NCBI GenBank assembly: GCA_963575745.1
Contig: CAUYUJ010015743.1
Location: forward strand, 64,001 to 113,044
Length of the DNA stretch: 49,044 nucleotides
Origin: Prorocentrum cordatum
Lineage: Eukaryota > Sar > Dinophyceae > Prorocentrales > Prorocentraceae
Direction of reading: 5' to 3'
Under the pieces are notes generated by a model. The model was not told the DNA's origin. It did no database searches and worked only from the letters and a program-made list of their open reading frames with translations. This document shows, one piece after another, positions 11,545-22,538 of this stretch. Numbering within the stretch: the first letter of the stretch is position 1; each line of letters begins with the position of its first letter. The translations under genes were made by a program, and so were the position numbers.

Positions 11545-12309
11545 CCGCCGTCTTGCCCGTTGTTGTCCAGAACGATCTGCGGTCGGTCGTTTGGATATGC
11601 CCACGACCAGCCCTAGTGCGTTGCGCTGCTTGTCATTTGCCTTGTTGGGGTTGTCGAGAGACGTTCGCCCGATCAATGATTCCTTAGTATCATTTATTTA
11701 GGGGATGGATCTAGCGTTCGATTCCCGCCCCCGCGACTTTGAACGGAGTGAAAGGTGGGATTGTAGAGCGAACGCTACATCCTATCCTACGGCCGCTGCC
11801 TCGGCCCCAGGCAGCGCTGCCCTGCGTGCTTGGCTCGCGGGAGCGTGACGCTGCCGAACCTAAGCGTCGGATAAAGGCCGCGTCCACCGATGGTTCATCT
11901 CTCCATCCCATGTCTTATCTCTTGTCGCTCGTCTTACTTGCCATCAAGGGAGAAACCGTGGGATGCTTCGATACGTCGCCGACATTATCCAAAGGGTAGG
12001 GGTTCCAGGTTATAACCTCGTGGTCAAGCCCTTGACCCTTGTTTTTCAATTCTTGGTCGCTTGCTGGCGGTCTTGGGTTTTCCCTTGGAAGGAAGGCCTC
12101 ATGTGTGATTTCGAGTTCCCATATTGGGCGTTCGGTGTGGCTATGTTCGAGCTCTGTTGGGCTGCTTGGGCGCCTTTGCGGCCGTCTTGGGTTCCTCTTG
12201 GGTGCTTCCTGGGTCCCTTGGAGCCTGCTTCTGGGCCTCTTGGGTGATTTTGGGAATTCTTGGTCTTTTGTTGTTTCCTGACTCTATGAAGACGACAAAC
12301 AGTGATTCG
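11545..12309. other. No recognisable gene
   Basis: GC-rich sequence with short open frames on both strands but no domain I recognise. It includes a perfect 12-bp palindrome AGGTTATAACCT at 12007-12018 and, at about 12160-12265, a run of CTTGGG/CTTGGGT words of the kind seen at much greater length at 35.4-35.9 kb. Confidence 0.5.
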
Positions 12310-12322
12310 GCGGCAAGTATCA
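12310..12322. repeat. Left target-site duplication of the LINE
   Basis: GCGGCAAGTATCA, repeated exactly at 13630-13642. The LINE-derived reading frame begins a few bases to the right of this copy. Confidence 0.8.
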
Positions 12323-13629
12323 CCGGCGCCTTGTGGAGACGGGGGTCGAAGCCAGGCTGGCGGGATCGCAATTTGGTTTCAGGTCGAAGTGCGGGACGCA
12401 AGAAGTTATTTTGGCCCTTCGTCGGCGAATCGATTAGGAGTTTGGAACACCGAGCGGTAATTTGTTCGCATTGTCCTTGGATTGGAAAAAAAGCGTTTGA
12501 CTCCATCAACCCCTCCGCAATGCTGCGGGGGCTGCGGCGTTTCGGCTTGCCAGAGCACGTGGTGGACGTTGTGCTCGCGATGTGCACGGACAGGCAGTTC
12601 GAGGTGAGAGATTGTGAATGGTTTTGTTCGTCATGGCGAGGACAGTCATTATCGAAGATGCTGCTGCGCACGTTTCTGAACAGCACCGTGAACTCTGGGA
12701 GCGCGGATCCTTGCCAGTGTTATTGTACGCGGACGACGCGCTTATATCGGGAAGGACAAAGGAGGGCGTTGAACAGCTGCTAGCGGCGATTCAAACTTCT
12801 GGGAGGTCTTGCGGCATGGAACTACACCCCGACGGCCCGACAAATTCCAGTTACTTCGAGTCAGATGTCATCGCAATGTTCAAGACACGCAGGGTAATAT
12901 CATACCGGCGCGACAGGACATTCTTTACTTGGGGGCTTTGATTTCTGGAGCAGGGGACGCGAACGAAGATTTCTCTCGTCGTCTTGGCGCAGCCCGGGCT
13001 GATCTCGAGAAGTTTTCCAAAGTGTGGCGGCATTCCAGTTTCAGCAGGCATCGACAAGTCGAGGTGTACAATGCAGTGGTTCTTGGCACGTTGACGTATG
13101 GATTTGGGTCTTTGTGGTGGAATGGTGCTGCCTGGAGGCAGTTGGGCGGCTTTCATTGCCGATGTCTCCGCGCGATTAGGGGCGTCGCGCCAGCCTTCAT
13201 CTCTAGAGTGAGCAACGCAATTTTTTTAGACAAGACGGGGAAATCCCCTTGTATCTGAGACACTAGCTCGGCAACAGCTCCTCCTGCTGGGGAAAGCCGT
13301 TAGGTCGCCAGAAGGGGCCCCCTTTTGAGAGACCACCTTCTGCCTTAGATCTTTTCGGCCAGTGTCCGATAGGCACGCGAAAAAAGTTGGCAGGCCGCTC
13401 GCGGACTGGACGACACAAGTGCTGCACGTTGCGTGCTTAGCGGCAGGCGGTATTGCTCATCTGACCCCACTCTTGATTAGCGGAGCTTCCCGGCGGCGCT
13501 TTTTCCGCGCAGAGAAGCTGTCGGCATAGCGCCGTGCAGCCCACTTCTATTGTACATGTAGTAGCGTTTTCCCCATTTATGTGTCCTACGCACCTCCGGG
13601 TGTATGACTTCTTGCTTGCTTGCTTGCTT
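12323..13629 (+). pseudogene. 5'-truncated, frameshifted LINE (non-LTR) reverse transcriptase
   Basis: This is a decayed reverse-transcriptase region of a non-LTR retrotransposon. Reading from 12327, the frame gives QFGFRSKCGTQE, the usual N-terminal RT block. The frame shifts at an A7 run (12486-12492), after which KAFDSINPSAMLRGLRRFGLP is seen, the first catalytic block. It shifts back by about 12618 to give the polymerase box LLYADDALISG (YADD at 12726-12737), and again to the thumb-like region YLGALISG, SRRLGAARADLEKF and TYGFGSLWW (to about 13220). A fourth shift gives LARQQLLLLGKAVRSPEG and the GRPLADWTTQV terminus typical of such elements. The QGCPLSP block normally between the first Asp block and YADD is missing. 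Nothing corresponding to an endonuclease or ORF1 is present, consistent with 5' truncation. Confidence 0.88.
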
Positions 13630-13630
13630 G
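13611..13630 (+). repeat. (CTTG)5 tail of the LINE
   Basis: Five tandem CTTG units sit immediately before the right target-site duplication. Short-microsatellite 3' ends instead of poly(A) occur in several LINE lineages, so I read this as the element's 3' terminus. Confidence 0.65.
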
Positions 13631-13642
13631 CGGCAAGTATCA
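13630..13642. repeat. Right target-site duplication of the LINE
   Basis: Perfect 13-bp copy of 12310-12322; its first G overlaps the last base of the CTTG tail. Confidence 0.8.
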
Positions 13643-14519
13643 GTGTTCTGACGGATGGGGCGAGTTTTGCTTCTTAGACCCTGTCGCGGGTTCTCTTGAA
13701 GCTTAGGTGGGGCGTTTGGGAGGCTATTGTGGCAGTCGTGAGGCCACTGTGGTTGCTTTCGAATTCTCCGCGGCGTGTTGGAGCCCAGCATGAGACATTT
13801 GAAATGGCATCTTAGCCATCTCGGAGGTCACGGACTGTGGATTTTTAGGTTCTGGGAGCCACAACGGTGCGTTGGCGAGCTTGGTGCCTCACTCTTCTCG
13901 GATTTCGACCCTGGGGGAGGGGGCAAAGAGGAGGGGGGCAGGCAATTGTCTCACACGTCTGCTCACACCTGGCAAGCGAGATTCCTGGCGATTCCTGTTG
14001 CCAGCGAGACGGTCGATCTAAAGGTCGCTGATCCGTCCTGACCCCGTGACCTCGGGGCGCGGCGCCAGTGAAGAACCATTCTCCTGGGAACTATCAGGAA
14101 TCCCCAGCATTTCGTCTATGTCGAGCCATTCCTCGTCGCTGACACTAAAGTCGGTCAACTCACTCGCGTTGGTGGCCGCGGTGTTTCACAGCTCCGCTGC
14201 CAGTGTAAAAAAATGACGCACTAGCAAAACATTGGCTCTTTGGTTCTAGGGCTTCGTGGAACCCATCACGTAGAAAATGTTGGTCTTTCGAGGCCGTGGG
14301 TCCCGCATGGACCGATCGCCTGCGGCGGCAGCCGACGGGGGAATCGGGGGCGCGGCCCCTGGTCCTTTATCAAACCGATGCGATTCAAGGCCTGTTCCTG
14401 TTCGGTGGCGGGCAATCCAGAAGGCATGTTAGCCCTGTTGGTTGGACTTCGGACCGACAAGGGCAGGCTAGGGGGAAAAGGGGGAAAAAACGTATCATCA
14501 TTGACTGAGAGTCGCAGGC
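13643..14519. other. No recognisable gene
   Basis: Moderately GC-rich DNA. Short open frames exist on both strands (for example 13775-14041 plus) but show no recognisable domain or coding signature. Confidence 0.5.
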
Positions 14520-15330
14520 CGTGACGACGACGAAAGCTGCCGACGACGACGACGACGAGGACGACGGCCGGCGATGACGACGCAAGCAGCCGACGATGAC
14601 GAACGAGCACGCGCGCACTCGACGACGTGAGCCGACGACGACGACGAGCAGCCGCTGTCGGCCCAAACGACGCCTGCGGGCGCGGGGTGCTGCCGGCCTC
14701 GGCCCTGGGGTGGGGCTTCGCAGGCGCACGCCCCCCCGCGCGCGCCCCGCGCGCGCCCGAGCGGGGTCTCCTCGCGGCGCGGCGTGAAGGCGGGGCCGAG
14801 CGGGTCCGCTTTCGGAGGCGTTCGGAGCCCTTTTGCAGGCCCTCGGAGCCTTGGCGACACTCCGAGCAGCGTCGTGGCCGCCGTTGTCGGCGTCGTTGTC
14901 GTTTTTGACGTTGATCAGACATGAAAACGGGCTTGTTTCGTCGAGAAAGCTGAGCCAGTAAGACGCGTGAGCACGGACTGAGCGGATCAGGAGGTGCGAG
15001 GAGGCAAAGACAAGTAGAGAAGCCTACGGCGTCGTTGTCGTCTTGCTCCTTCTCCTCCGCTCCTGCGTCGCTGGGCGGACGGGGCCTGCCAGCAGCGCCG
15101 TAGCCGCCAGGTCGTCGCGCTCGTCGTCGTCGTCGTCGCCCTCCTTCTTCTGCTGCTCTTCTCCCTCCGCCTCATGCTTCCGCGCTCGCGCGGAGGAAGG
15201 GACGCTGATGATGCTGACGATGGCGATGATGACAATGATGTCGACGAAGACGACGATGACGATGACCATGGCGACGACGACGACGATGACGACGGCCACG
15301 ACGCTGAGGGTTACGAGGCTGATGATGGTG
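14520..15330. repeat. Imperfect (GAC)n / (GTC)n triplet-rich region
   Basis: Clusters of GAC/GACGAC are found at about 14520-14660, of GTC/TCGTCG at 15100-15150, and of GAT/GAC at 15200-15310. They are separated by a very GC-rich stretch (14670-14900) containing runs such as GCGCGCGCCCCGCGCGCGCCC. All six frames stay open for long distances because of composition. No gene is recognised. Confidence 0.75.
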
Positions 15331-15569
15331 GGTATAGTCGCAGGGCAGCGAGGGCCGCGCGATAGCAACATAAGTATCATAAGGTTGCTTGAACACAAAA
15401 CGTTTTTGCTGTCAATAAAACATTCCAGGTGTCCGCTGTCACTTCGGCTCCCCTCAGTCCTCGACCCCGTGCCCCCCCCTCCTCCGTTCGTCTCCGTCCT
15501 CCAATTCCCCTCCCATCCCCAACTTTCAGGAGGAAAAGAAACACACAGACACAATTAATCCTCGATTTC

Positions 15570-15638
15570 CCAGAAAATATGGGAAAATATGGGAAGTGGT
15601 GGGAAGACAGAAACCCAGAAAATATGGGAAAATATGGG
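15570..15638 (+). repeat. 42-bp tandem duplication with AAAATATGGG words
   Basis: CCAGAAAATATGGGAAAATA begins at 15571 and again at 15613. Each copy itself contains AAAATATGGG twice. This A/T-rich island stands out from GC-rich surroundings. Confidence 0.8.
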
Positions 15639-15829
15639 GAATCGTTTTATCTGTGTGTATTTATTTGTGTGTCCTGGGGCCCCTTCAAACTTGCTCCTCC
15701 TCCTCCGCCCCCTCCGTCTTCCACCTCCGACCCCCTCCTCCACGCCCAGGGCCGCGCGCAATCCCTCGGGATGTCGCAGGTCCCTCCGCCCCGCTCCTTG
15801 CCTGGGAGCGGCATGCCATGTCGTCCAGC

Positions 15830-15858
15830 TCGTCGGCGTCGTCGTCGTCGTCGTCGTT

Positions 15859-15891
<33 letters not shown>

Positions 15892-15923
15892 TTCGTCGGT
15901 GTCGGCGTCGGTGTCGTCGTAGT

Positions 15924-15955
<32 letters not shown>
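15830..15955 (+). repeat. (GTC)n microsatellite passing into (GGC)n
   Basis: Near-pure TCGTCG repeats at 15836-15940 end in GCGGCGGCGG. The plus frames read poly-Ser, poly-Arg or poly-Val by composition only. Confidence 0.85.
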
Positions 15956-15957
<2 letters not shown>

Positions 15958-16487
15958 CGGAGGGGCGCCGGATGTGACCATGGAGGGACCTATCGTGTCC
16001 GTATGGCGCGCGGGGGGGGAGTGGACGGTGGCGGTGGCGGTAGAGGTGGAGCCAGGCTGGTGGTTGGGGTGGAGTCCGCTGGTGGCGACGGCGACGGTGG
16101 CGGAAGAATGACCATGGAAGGAACCACCATGCAAGGGCGGTGGGTGGGGGCTGGGGGACCGGCGGCAGCGGAGGCGGCAGAGGTGTCGTGAGGAGGAGGA
16201 CAGGGGTGGATTCGGCGGCAAGTGGCGACTACGATGGCGGCGGCTCGTTGGGAGGAGCGTCGGGCAGTGCGCGATTGGAGGATGGGCTGGCATACCCTGG
16301 GATCCAGCCTGGTGGGGACGGCGGCGTGGGTGTGGGGGCGGGCGGATGGGTGGTACAGGACCTTCGCCTGGCGCCGCGCTGAGCGTAGGCTCCGGGGGCG
16401 CACGTGCGGGGGGAGGACGGTGCGAGGGGTGGGGAAGCCCCGGCCCACGGTGCGAGGGGTGGGGACCACCCCAACAAAAAGAGGAAG

Positions 16488-16545
16488 AGGCTTTCGGAGG
16501 AGGAGAAGGAGGAGGAGGAGAAGGAGGAGGAGGAGGAGGGCGAGC
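16488..16545 (+). repeat. (GGA)n purine tract
   Basis: GGAGGAGGAGAAGGAGGAGG-type sequence. Just upstream (about 16419 and 16448) the word CGGTGCGAGGGGTGGGGA occurs twice. Confidence 0.7.
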
Positions 16546-17129
16546 AGAGATGCCAGAGACCTCTTAAATACCTGTCGGAGCCGCTTCGGATGTCCTTCGA
16601 AAGCTTTTTGGAGTTATCTATGGGTTTTCAGAGGGCCTCTGGGCGGTCCCAGGGGCCTCTTGGAGCGTCTTCCGTCCATGGATACAGACTCCAGCGACCC
16701 CTCAGCAACAGTGAAACACTTCTGGTAGTGGATGCCGAGTTCACCATGTCTGCACTCGTGCCAGGAACCTTGTCTCCTGGACCGTGGTGCTCAAATCCGA
16801 CGGGGCCTAGTCCACCGAACTTTGTTATCAAAACGCGGCAGAACGTCTGCATCCAGCTTCGTGAAATAACCCGCTTTCTCTGCGGCCAGGTCCAGCTCTT
16901 GTGTAAACTCTCCTCCTCCTCCTCCTCCTTCTCCCTCCTGCTGCTCCTTCTCCTCCTCCTCGGCCTCGCGGCTCCCCGGGGGGCTGCGAACCGCGCATCT
17001 GTCGCCACTTTCGCGGGCTCCTGGGGGGCCCAGCTGAGTGGGGTGTCACGCGGACCCCGTCGAGGCCTCGCGGCTCCCTGTGTGGGGCATGCGCAAGGTG
17101 TGCCAAGTGCGCCCGTGCATGTGACACCG

Positions 17130-17620
17130 CACATCGGGAAACATGTCGGCCCCAACCATCGTTGTCGAAAACCTGTGCCCAATCGCGGCGGGGAGGCCAT
17201 CATGGTGTTTGGTTGACCTGCGCACAGCAGGCAATATGTCAGCACCCCCGCGGTCATTGCCAAGCACAAGGGGACAGGGATCGCGGGGTGGGTGTGCATG
17301 AACAAGATTCAGCCGCGAAGTGCTGATACTATTGTTTTTGACAGGGATGGTGGCCTTGCGCAGCAGGGTTCCCCTGCCGTCCCGGTCAGAAAACAATTCA
17401 AAGTGTTCACGGGGCCCACGAGCATGACCCAAGATTTTGTATCATATTGTGCTTCGTATTGTTTTGACAGGGATGGGCGGGGGTCCGCGTTGGCCCCGGT
17501 TAGTAGGGAACAAGATAATCTTTCCCCCCGAGCAGGCAAAGTAGGGATTTCAGTAGTGAGAAGACACAAGTTCGTTAAACCACTTAAACTAAAAGGGCTG
17601 GTGGCATTATACATCGGCCG
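17130..17620 (+). repeat. Dispersed repeat family X, copy 1
   Basis: Shares a long, diverged alignment with 34240-34580. The common landmarks, in the same order, are CAGGCAA(T/C)ATG, GATCGCGGG, GACAGGGATGG/TACAGGGATGG and TTAAACCAC / CTAAACCAC near the right end. Inside this copy the AACATG..GGCCCC..CCATC block is also duplicated (about 17139 and 17233), and TTTTGACAGGGATGG occurs at about 17335 and 17462. No coding function is visible. Confidence 0.6.
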
Positions 17621-17795
17621 TGGGTGTAGGAGGAGGGGTGGGAGGGAGTTCGAGCAGGGAAGTCGGCTGGGAGCAGAGACTGCGAGCTCCAGCCGGCGCT
17701 GCCAGGTAGAGGTTCAAGCGCCTCCTGGTCTCGAGGACCGCAGCCCGTCGCTGCCCTCGCCTCTTCCTCATCGATTGAGGAGGACGAGCTGGGAC

Positions 17796-19377
<1,582 letters not shown>

Positions 19378-19429
19378 CAGGAGGCTTCCACGCGGTTCCT
19401 CGATTCTGCCTCTCTCACTCCTCCTCCTC

Positions 19430-20150
19430 GTCCTCCTTGCCAGTATTGCAGATATCATCGAGGTGAAGGGAAGGCATGGCAGCTGGGACCGCTGCAGTCG
19501 ACCTCAACAAGAACTACGAGTACGCGTCGCCCGCCATCCGTGTCAGTGACGCACGCGAGACGCAATTCCTTTTGCCTTGGTTGGAGGCGCCGTGCTGCGC
19601 CTGTTACCAGCCCAGGAGAGCGAGGTTTGCGGAGCTCCCTCGGTCGTCCTCAATATCAACGGCGCAATCGGTGCGGGCCTGCTTTTTGGTGGACTGCCGC
19701 AGGCCCTGGGCACCGTCAGGCTGGGCGGCGAGCAGCTGGCCGGAGCTTCCCAGGTTGCGGTCGAAGGTCCGCAGTGCAGGCGTGCAGCCTTGGCGCCAAC
19801 TGGGACCGGGCGGGGCTGGCTTACAGGCAACGCTGAGCAAACCGTCGTCGTGGATGCCAAGTGGGGCGGCGAGGTCGACAGGGCGAGGTGTCTCCGCTGT
19901 CCCTGGGGCGATGGTTCGGACGGAAGTCGCAGGAACCTGGCAGAGCAGAACAAGGAATTGGCCAAAGCGGAGTACGCTGCCTAGCGAGTGCGCCATCTTC
20001 GGAATGGAGGTACCGCTGTGGCGAGGGTCTTCCGCAATTCGCCGACGGCAACAGCAGAGTGGGAGTGAGCAGTGACAGGCATTGCCGATGTCAAGGTGAA
20101 TCGTCTGCGGGTCTCTTCTTTGCGTGCAGAATGTCGGCTCACAGCTGGAG
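19430..20150. other. GC-rich segment left of the retrotransposon, coding status unresolved
   Basis: Open frames cover most of this segment: 19476-20075 and 19577-19984 on plus, and 19604 leftwards from inside the LTR on minus. I recognise no domain. The Ala/Gly-rich plus frame from 19577 looks most protein-like by composition, but nothing distinguishes it from the general openness of GC-rich DNA. It is the pre-insertion flank of the Copia element and could be part of a host exon interrupted at 20155. Confidence 0.25.
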
Positions 20151-20155
20151 CTAGT
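20151..20155. repeat. Left target-site duplication CTAGT
   Basis: CTAGT directly abuts the left LTR and matches 29505-29509 exactly. A 5-bp duplication is the expected size for Ty1/copia integration. Confidence 0.9.
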
Positions 20156-20353
20156 TGTGATATGGATGCGCGCGCGGCGCGGATCTTTGGGCGAAATCGA
20201 GCGCGGCTCGAGCGATCTGCGTAACACTAAGGCCAAGGACCCTGAGAAATAAAAATGGCAGCGGCGAGCAAGGAATGAAACCACAGGCCCCTCGAGGGTC
20301 TGGGGAAGCCCTCTCGGGCCTCTTACATTCCTGGGGAGTGAGCTTGATTCACA
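20156..20353 (-). repeat. 3' LTR of the Copia element
   Basis: 198 bp, TGTGA...TCACA, aligned end to end with 29306-29504. In sense direction it contains GCCATTTTTATTTCTCAGG (plus-strand 20243-20261), which may be a T-rich promoter element or a decayed spliced-leader-like motif. Confidence 0.93.
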
Positions 20354-20361
20354 CTCCTCCT
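20354..20361 (-). promoter_or_regulatory. Polypurine tract
   Basis: In sense orientation AGGAGGAG directly precedes the TGTGA of the 3' LTR. This is the expected position for the plus-strand primer of reverse transcription. Confidence 0.8.
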
Positions 20362-20851
20362 AGGACATGCTCGGATCGCCGTCTCGGGCGTCAGAGCGGG
20401 GACTATAGCAAACACGTCACTCGCTGGCAAAAACCACGGAGATAAGCAAGCAAACGGCTTGCATTGTATAGCATACAAGGTATACTCAGCAATGGCCAGG
20501 GTTTGATCGCGATGCGACAAAACCCAAAATATATAGCCATCTTCTCAAGATACTAGACGGGTGTGATCGTCATCACAAAAAAACTATGCGCACTGAAACG
20601 AATGAAGCTTCTCGAAACAAACGCGGGGTTACGTGTGGATCTTTATCCGGGTGTAAAAAAACGGCGATTCGGAATACGTAAATCTTGACCGGGCGTATAG
20701 TATTGGCAAAGATGCGGAATCCATAAATCTTGACCGGGCGTATAGTATGGGCGGTAGAACATTCCGGTCCGATCGGCCAAACTGCCGTCAAACCAAGCGG
20801 GATTCTTTTTTTCTTCGGTTTCGCCGGTTTGTCCGCTAAATCGGATCCCCG
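20362..20851 (-). other. 3' untranslated region of the Copia element
   Basis: A less GC-rich stretch between the last coding remnant and the polypurine tract. It holds a tandem pair of 45-bp units, with AAATCTTGACCGGGCGTATA beginning at 20680 and 20725. I see no domain in the short frames across it. Confidence 0.6.
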
Positions 20852-21100
20852 TCAAACATCTTTGCCTGTGAGCTTCCGCCAGCGGCCCTTGAGGTCATTC
20901 ATCACACTCTCCGGGAAGATCGTGAAATCGGGATTTCCGAAGTGATGATGCCGAAGCAGCCACGAAGCGTGCTTCTTGCAGGTCTTGCAAGTGATGTATA
21001 CACTATGCGGGTTGTGGCCGATGACCACATCATGATGATGAGTGCCAGTCACGCAACTGAGTCGGCTGCACCGTCGGGGAGGATCCGCTCTACGACACAA
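20852..21100 (-). pseudogene. Cys/His-rich C-terminal remnant of the Copia polyprotein
   Basis: An open segment of about 80 residues downstream of the RNase H extension and in a third frame relative to it. It contains a compact Cys/His cluster: CVTGTHHH, then an HNPH, then CKTCKKHASW with a C-X2-C pair. It ends in a basic stretch (LKGRWRKLTGKDV) before a stop. The cluster could bind a metal. It follows the proline-rich part of the extension without another start codon in good position, so I read it as the decayed end of the same polyprotein. I do not recognise the domain by name. Confidence 0.45.
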
Positions 21101-21605
21101 TGCTGGCTGATGAGGCTGAAACGGAACTCGATGAACTCGTCACGGAAACCACGGTTGGTGATGCAGGGGCCGAACTTCCCCGCGACTTTACTGCTCTTTT
21201 GTTCAGATCCCCGTGCTGATGTTGCAGGGTACGGTGATGGCGGTGCGCTGGCTGGTGGTGGTTCTGTCGGTACCTGTGGCGGCGGCGGCGGCGGCTGCTG
21301 ATTCGCAGCCGATGCTACTGAACTTGATGCCTGTGCGCTGCTGAACACGTCCACGTGGGACATCGTGATGTCACCGTCGTGATCACGATCCTCTGGGATC
21401 GTGGGTGGTATGTTGCAGCGTCGGCCGAGCATGCGGCCGTCCCAGCCAGGGTGCTCGCCCATGCCCTTCGCCTCGGCGGCGCTCTCCTCGTTGGCGATCG
21501 CGTTGCGTTGTTCTGCCTCAGGATCGTCCAGAGCGTCATGAAGATGCCGAAACCGATGGTCATGCCGAGGACCAGCGGGAACGTCAGCAGGCAAATATAG
21601 AAGCT
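21049..21605 (-). pseudogene. C-terminal extension of the Copia polyprotein with membrane-like segment
   Basis: After RNase H the frame continues into an uncharged stretch of about 29 residues (21519-21605), beginning YSFYICLLTFPLVLG and ending FMTLWTIL, long enough to span a membrane once. A frame change then gives an acidic and polar tail (NAIANEESAAEAKGMGEH, EDRDHDGDITMSHVDVF) and a proline-rich run with PPPPPP and PTEPPP, ending at 21049. Ordinary Ty1/copia polyproteins stop shortly after RNase H, so this 150-200 residue addition is atypical. An envelope-like or membrane-anchoring role is conceivable but unsupported; I see no signal peptide or glycoprotein signature. Confidence 0.5.
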
Positions 21606-22538
21606 GTAGTCCGGCATAGTCGGCGTGGGCGTAGGCATTCCCTTGACCTTGCCGAGGCAGGTGAACAGGACTGATGCGAGCATGGTAGCGTGTGGCTGCC
21701 GGGTCCCATAGGTGTGTTTGCGAGCCCCAAAGAACGACAGCAGGACGCCCGCCTCCAACGTCTTCGTTAAGGCGTCCGCGACCGTGGCCCAGCTGAGCTT
21801 GAGCGCACAATTGGGGTGCACGGCCTCCTTGATCATGGAGGCGACGATGCGGAACCGCTTGTCGGTAGACTGGCCCGCATCTGAAGCGATGTGCGTCACG
21901 AGACCCTTGCTGTCGCTGTAGATCTTCCCAGGGCGCTTGTCGGCGAGCACGTCGATCTGCTTGAGCGCCGTCTTGGGTGTGTATGCCTCGGTCAGCAGCT
22001 GTCGGAACCACATGTTGGTCTCCGACCCCTCGAGGGTAGCGTAGCCCTCGGAAGCGAGGGTCCACTTCACCGACCTCTTGACTGTGCCAGAGTGCCAGGC
22101 GACGGGCAGGCACAGGTCGTGCCGGCCGCCGACGACGTCACGCGGGCGATGTGTGAGCCCCATCACCATGCCCCACTGACTCCTGACGCCGTCCACGTTG
22201 GCGAAGGCGGCGTCGCTGAAGCACGCGGTGATGGCCGTCTTCAGGTCGACGAGCCTGTGCTTGAGCACGATCGCGAAGCTCGCGGTGGAGTGCGCATATG
22301 CAACTGTCTTGTTGAGCGTCTTCGCGTCGGCCACGGTATCGACATTGGTGCGTCGAGCTGCGAAGCTAACCGGGCAGGCTATGTCCACCCGGGTCTGCAC
22401 TGCTAGCCACAACAGCTGCCCGAGCGTGTGGCGGTAGCTCGTCACCTCGGTGGCGGTGAGCCAGTCCTCAGCACTTCGGCCCTTCTGGACCTTCAAGTCG
22501 ACGTAGTCCACCTGCGCGGCAGCGGTGGCCTGGGTCAC
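21606..22538 (-). pseudogene. RNase H domain of the Copia pol
   Basis: The open frame runs from 22538 to a stop at 21315, of which the first ~310 residues are RNase H and its connection. YRHTLGQLLWLAVQTRVDIA (residues 35-54) is the conserved link between RT and RNase H. Candidate active-site acidic residues are D109 (CFSDA), E164 (LASEGY), D209 (IYSDSKG) and D255 (VADALTK), all four present in the expected order, with WFRQLL after the second. The enzyme would remove RNA from the RNA-DNA hybrid during reverse transcription. It follows RT in a different frame, the shift lying in the RT active-site box near 22,685. Confidence 0.85.

Noticed and set aside
11705-11740. tRNA-like T-loop word GCGTTCGATTCCCGCCCC
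   Set aside because: It fits a B box, but no A box, anticodon arm or acceptor pairing could be found upstream, so no tRNA gene is called.
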